From Ahaetulla prasina (taxonomy: Eukaryota; Chordata; Lepidosauria; Squamata; Colubridae), in contig NC_080540.1 in NCBI RefSeq assembly GCF_028640845.1, forward strand, positions 96,212,061 to 96,276,060: a DNA stretch of 64,000 nucleotides. Direction: 5' to 3'. Positions 62,484-64,000 of this stretch are shown piece by piece. Each line of letters begins with the position of its first letter. The stretch's first letter is position 1. The notes below the pieces were generated by a model that did not search any database, was not told the origin of the DNA, and saw only the letters and a list, made by a program, of their open reading frames with translations. The position numbers and the translations under genes were made by a program.

Positions 62484-64000
62484 GTAATTATAAAAAAATT
62501 TTTTTAAAAAAATACTGTAGTTCATGTACTAATGCAATTATAAATCAAATTAGATTTTTTTTGTTTAAACATGGTTTATAGCCCAGCTACAGGTAAAGTA
62601 GGAAGGAGGTTCATTCACGTTAGGTATGAAACACCAGCTGAGTGACTTTAGGCCAGTGACTTTCTCTTAGCCCAACTCACCTCATAGGGCTGTTGTCATG
62701 GACAAAATTGGAGCAGGAAGGAGTATTAGTTATGTTCACTACCTTGAGATTTATAAGGTAATAAAGGTGGGATTAAAAAAAATCAAATCAGGATATGTCC
62801 TCTTTGGAGCTTACCTTCTTTGCAGGCTATGTTTCTTAAAATCAGTATTCCTCTTTATTGGCCTCATATTTGAATACATTTTTAAAAAACCCTCTTATGC
62901 CCTTTTAAATCAGTGAGGAAATAATACCACTTCTGATTTCAGCTGGACTTAAGCAGATCTGTCAATATCATGCTGCTGACCTTTTGTAGAGTTTTGATTT
63001 GTTGTATAGGTAATCTTTGTTTAGCGATTGCCTCTGACTATGACCATTTGCAATTACAATGGTGATTAAAAAAAGAACTTTACAGCCAATGCCTGCACAT
63101 ACGGCCTTTGCATTGTTTCTCAGGCATATTTGCCATTACAATCAACTAGTACAATATTGCATTGTCCCACACCTGACTTGTTTCTTTTGTTTTTACTTTG
63201 TTGCCCCTGGCAGGGCGGAGGGATTATTATTTAAGCAAGCTTTTCTTCCACAATGCAGTGCATCTTCAGAAGATGCTAACCTCAAGTTAACAAACTCAGC
63301 TCTGTGACCTTCATTAGTTGATTGGAACTCTCCAATGGATTTGCACTGCTGCCCGACACTGACCAGACCCTAATTAATTTCACACTGAAGATTCTTTTGC
63401 TTCTAGGAAGCTGGCAGCCATGAGCCTGATAGGAAAAGTGCTAGCACATTCCTTTAGATGTGTATTCCCCATTGTATGCCAACTTACTCTCTTGTAATCC
63501 CTTCCTATCCAATTAATGAGAATACAAGCATTAGTTCTTTTCTTGCTAATTATTCAAGTGTGGGGGGGGGAAGAGTAGGAAAAAAGAGCCCTAGATTTTT
63601 TCTTTTACTCAGCTTCTTTGTAAGTTGAATTCTGGAAATTTTCCTCATTGTTTGGATTCACTTAGCTGTTTGGAGTCATATCTTTCTGCCACTAAAGCAA
63701 AAGAAAGTTGAAATCAAGTGATAAGCACTGTTGAGGTCACATGATTTTTCACTTAGGGACTGCTTTGCTTAACATCTGAGTTACTCATTTCAGTTGAGGT
63801 TGCTAAATCTAGTTGTGTTCATCCCTAGTGTTAAAACATCCAATAGGTTCTGTTGTTCTAGTATAGCCTAGAATTAAGTATTCCAATTCAATTATATTCC
63901 CTTGTAAAATATTTACACTTTTTCAGGCTTCTAAAAATGAGTAAACAACTTAATACTATATGGACAGGTTGATGTTTACACACATTCCTGGCCTCTGGAC
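62484..64000 (+). other. CDKL3: CDKL3 intron running off the window
   Basis: Contains the SINE piece and, near 63005-63065 and 63700-63790, weak fragments of the TTAAGTGA-type repeat (36770 family). No further CDKL3 exon was found by eye. Confidence 0.6.
62605..62785 (+). mobile_element. tRNA-headed SINE, 3' part
   Basis: CACCAGCTGAGTGACTTTAG, TTAGCCCAACTCACCTCATA, and the tail CACTACCTTGAGATTTATAA with AATAAAGGTGGGATT. Same family as 16995-17206; the head is missing or unrecognisable. Confidence 0.65.

Overview
This window is eukaryotic nuclear DNA from a vertebrate, most likely a squamate reptile and probably a snake. Protein-coding exons are short, bounded by GT/AG splice sites and separated by long AT-rich introns. 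CpG-rich promoter islands sit at gene starts. The interspersed repeats are of squamate type: CR1/L2-like LINEs, tRNA-headed SINEs, a 5S-headed SINE, and many short hAT-like elements with 8-bp target-site duplications. The species call is an inference from repeat style and protein divergence.

Three orthologues of human 5q31 genes are present in conserved order. CDKN2AIPNL lies on the + strand (first coding exon 8254-8465, second 9735-9833, a tentative short last exon near 13166). UBE2B (RAD6B) is complete on the - strand: six coding exons between 30055 and 19252 encode all 152 residues with the catalytic Cys88. CDKL3 lies on the + strand: nine coding exons from 33221 to 62483 encode residues 1-486, and the C-terminal exons run off the right edge. 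CDKN2AIPNL and UBE2B are convergent. UBE2B and CDKL3 are divergent around a CpG-rich interval at about 30.05-31.55 kb. The three proteins are not one pathway: an XRN2-binding adaptor, a ubiquitin-conjugating enzyme of DNA-damage tolerance, and a CDK-like kinase.

Layout. 1-8 kb is intergenic and repeat-rich (a LINE split by a hAT-like element, L2-like fragments, a SINE, a TA microsatellite, a long hairpin). 8-14 kb is CDKN2AIPNL. 14-19.2 kb is the convergent intergenic interval, with several MITEs, a LINE tail and a truncated U2 snRNA pseudogene. 19.2-30.1 kb is UBE2B. 30.1-33.2 kb is promoter and 5' sequence. 33.2-64 kb is CDKL3; its introns hold two LINE families, a decayed LTR-retroelement gag region, a SINE nested in a SINE, and a large L2-like reverse-transcriptase fragment.

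I found no unknown gene system. The most informative observations are historical: a U2 pseudogene flanked by a perfect 12-bp repeat, nested insertions with readable target-site duplications, a gag zinc-knuckle relic, a duplicated splice-donor sequence directly upstream of a LINE insertion, and CRE-like sites in the CDKL3-side island. ORFs not listed are treated as chance frames or repeat-derived.
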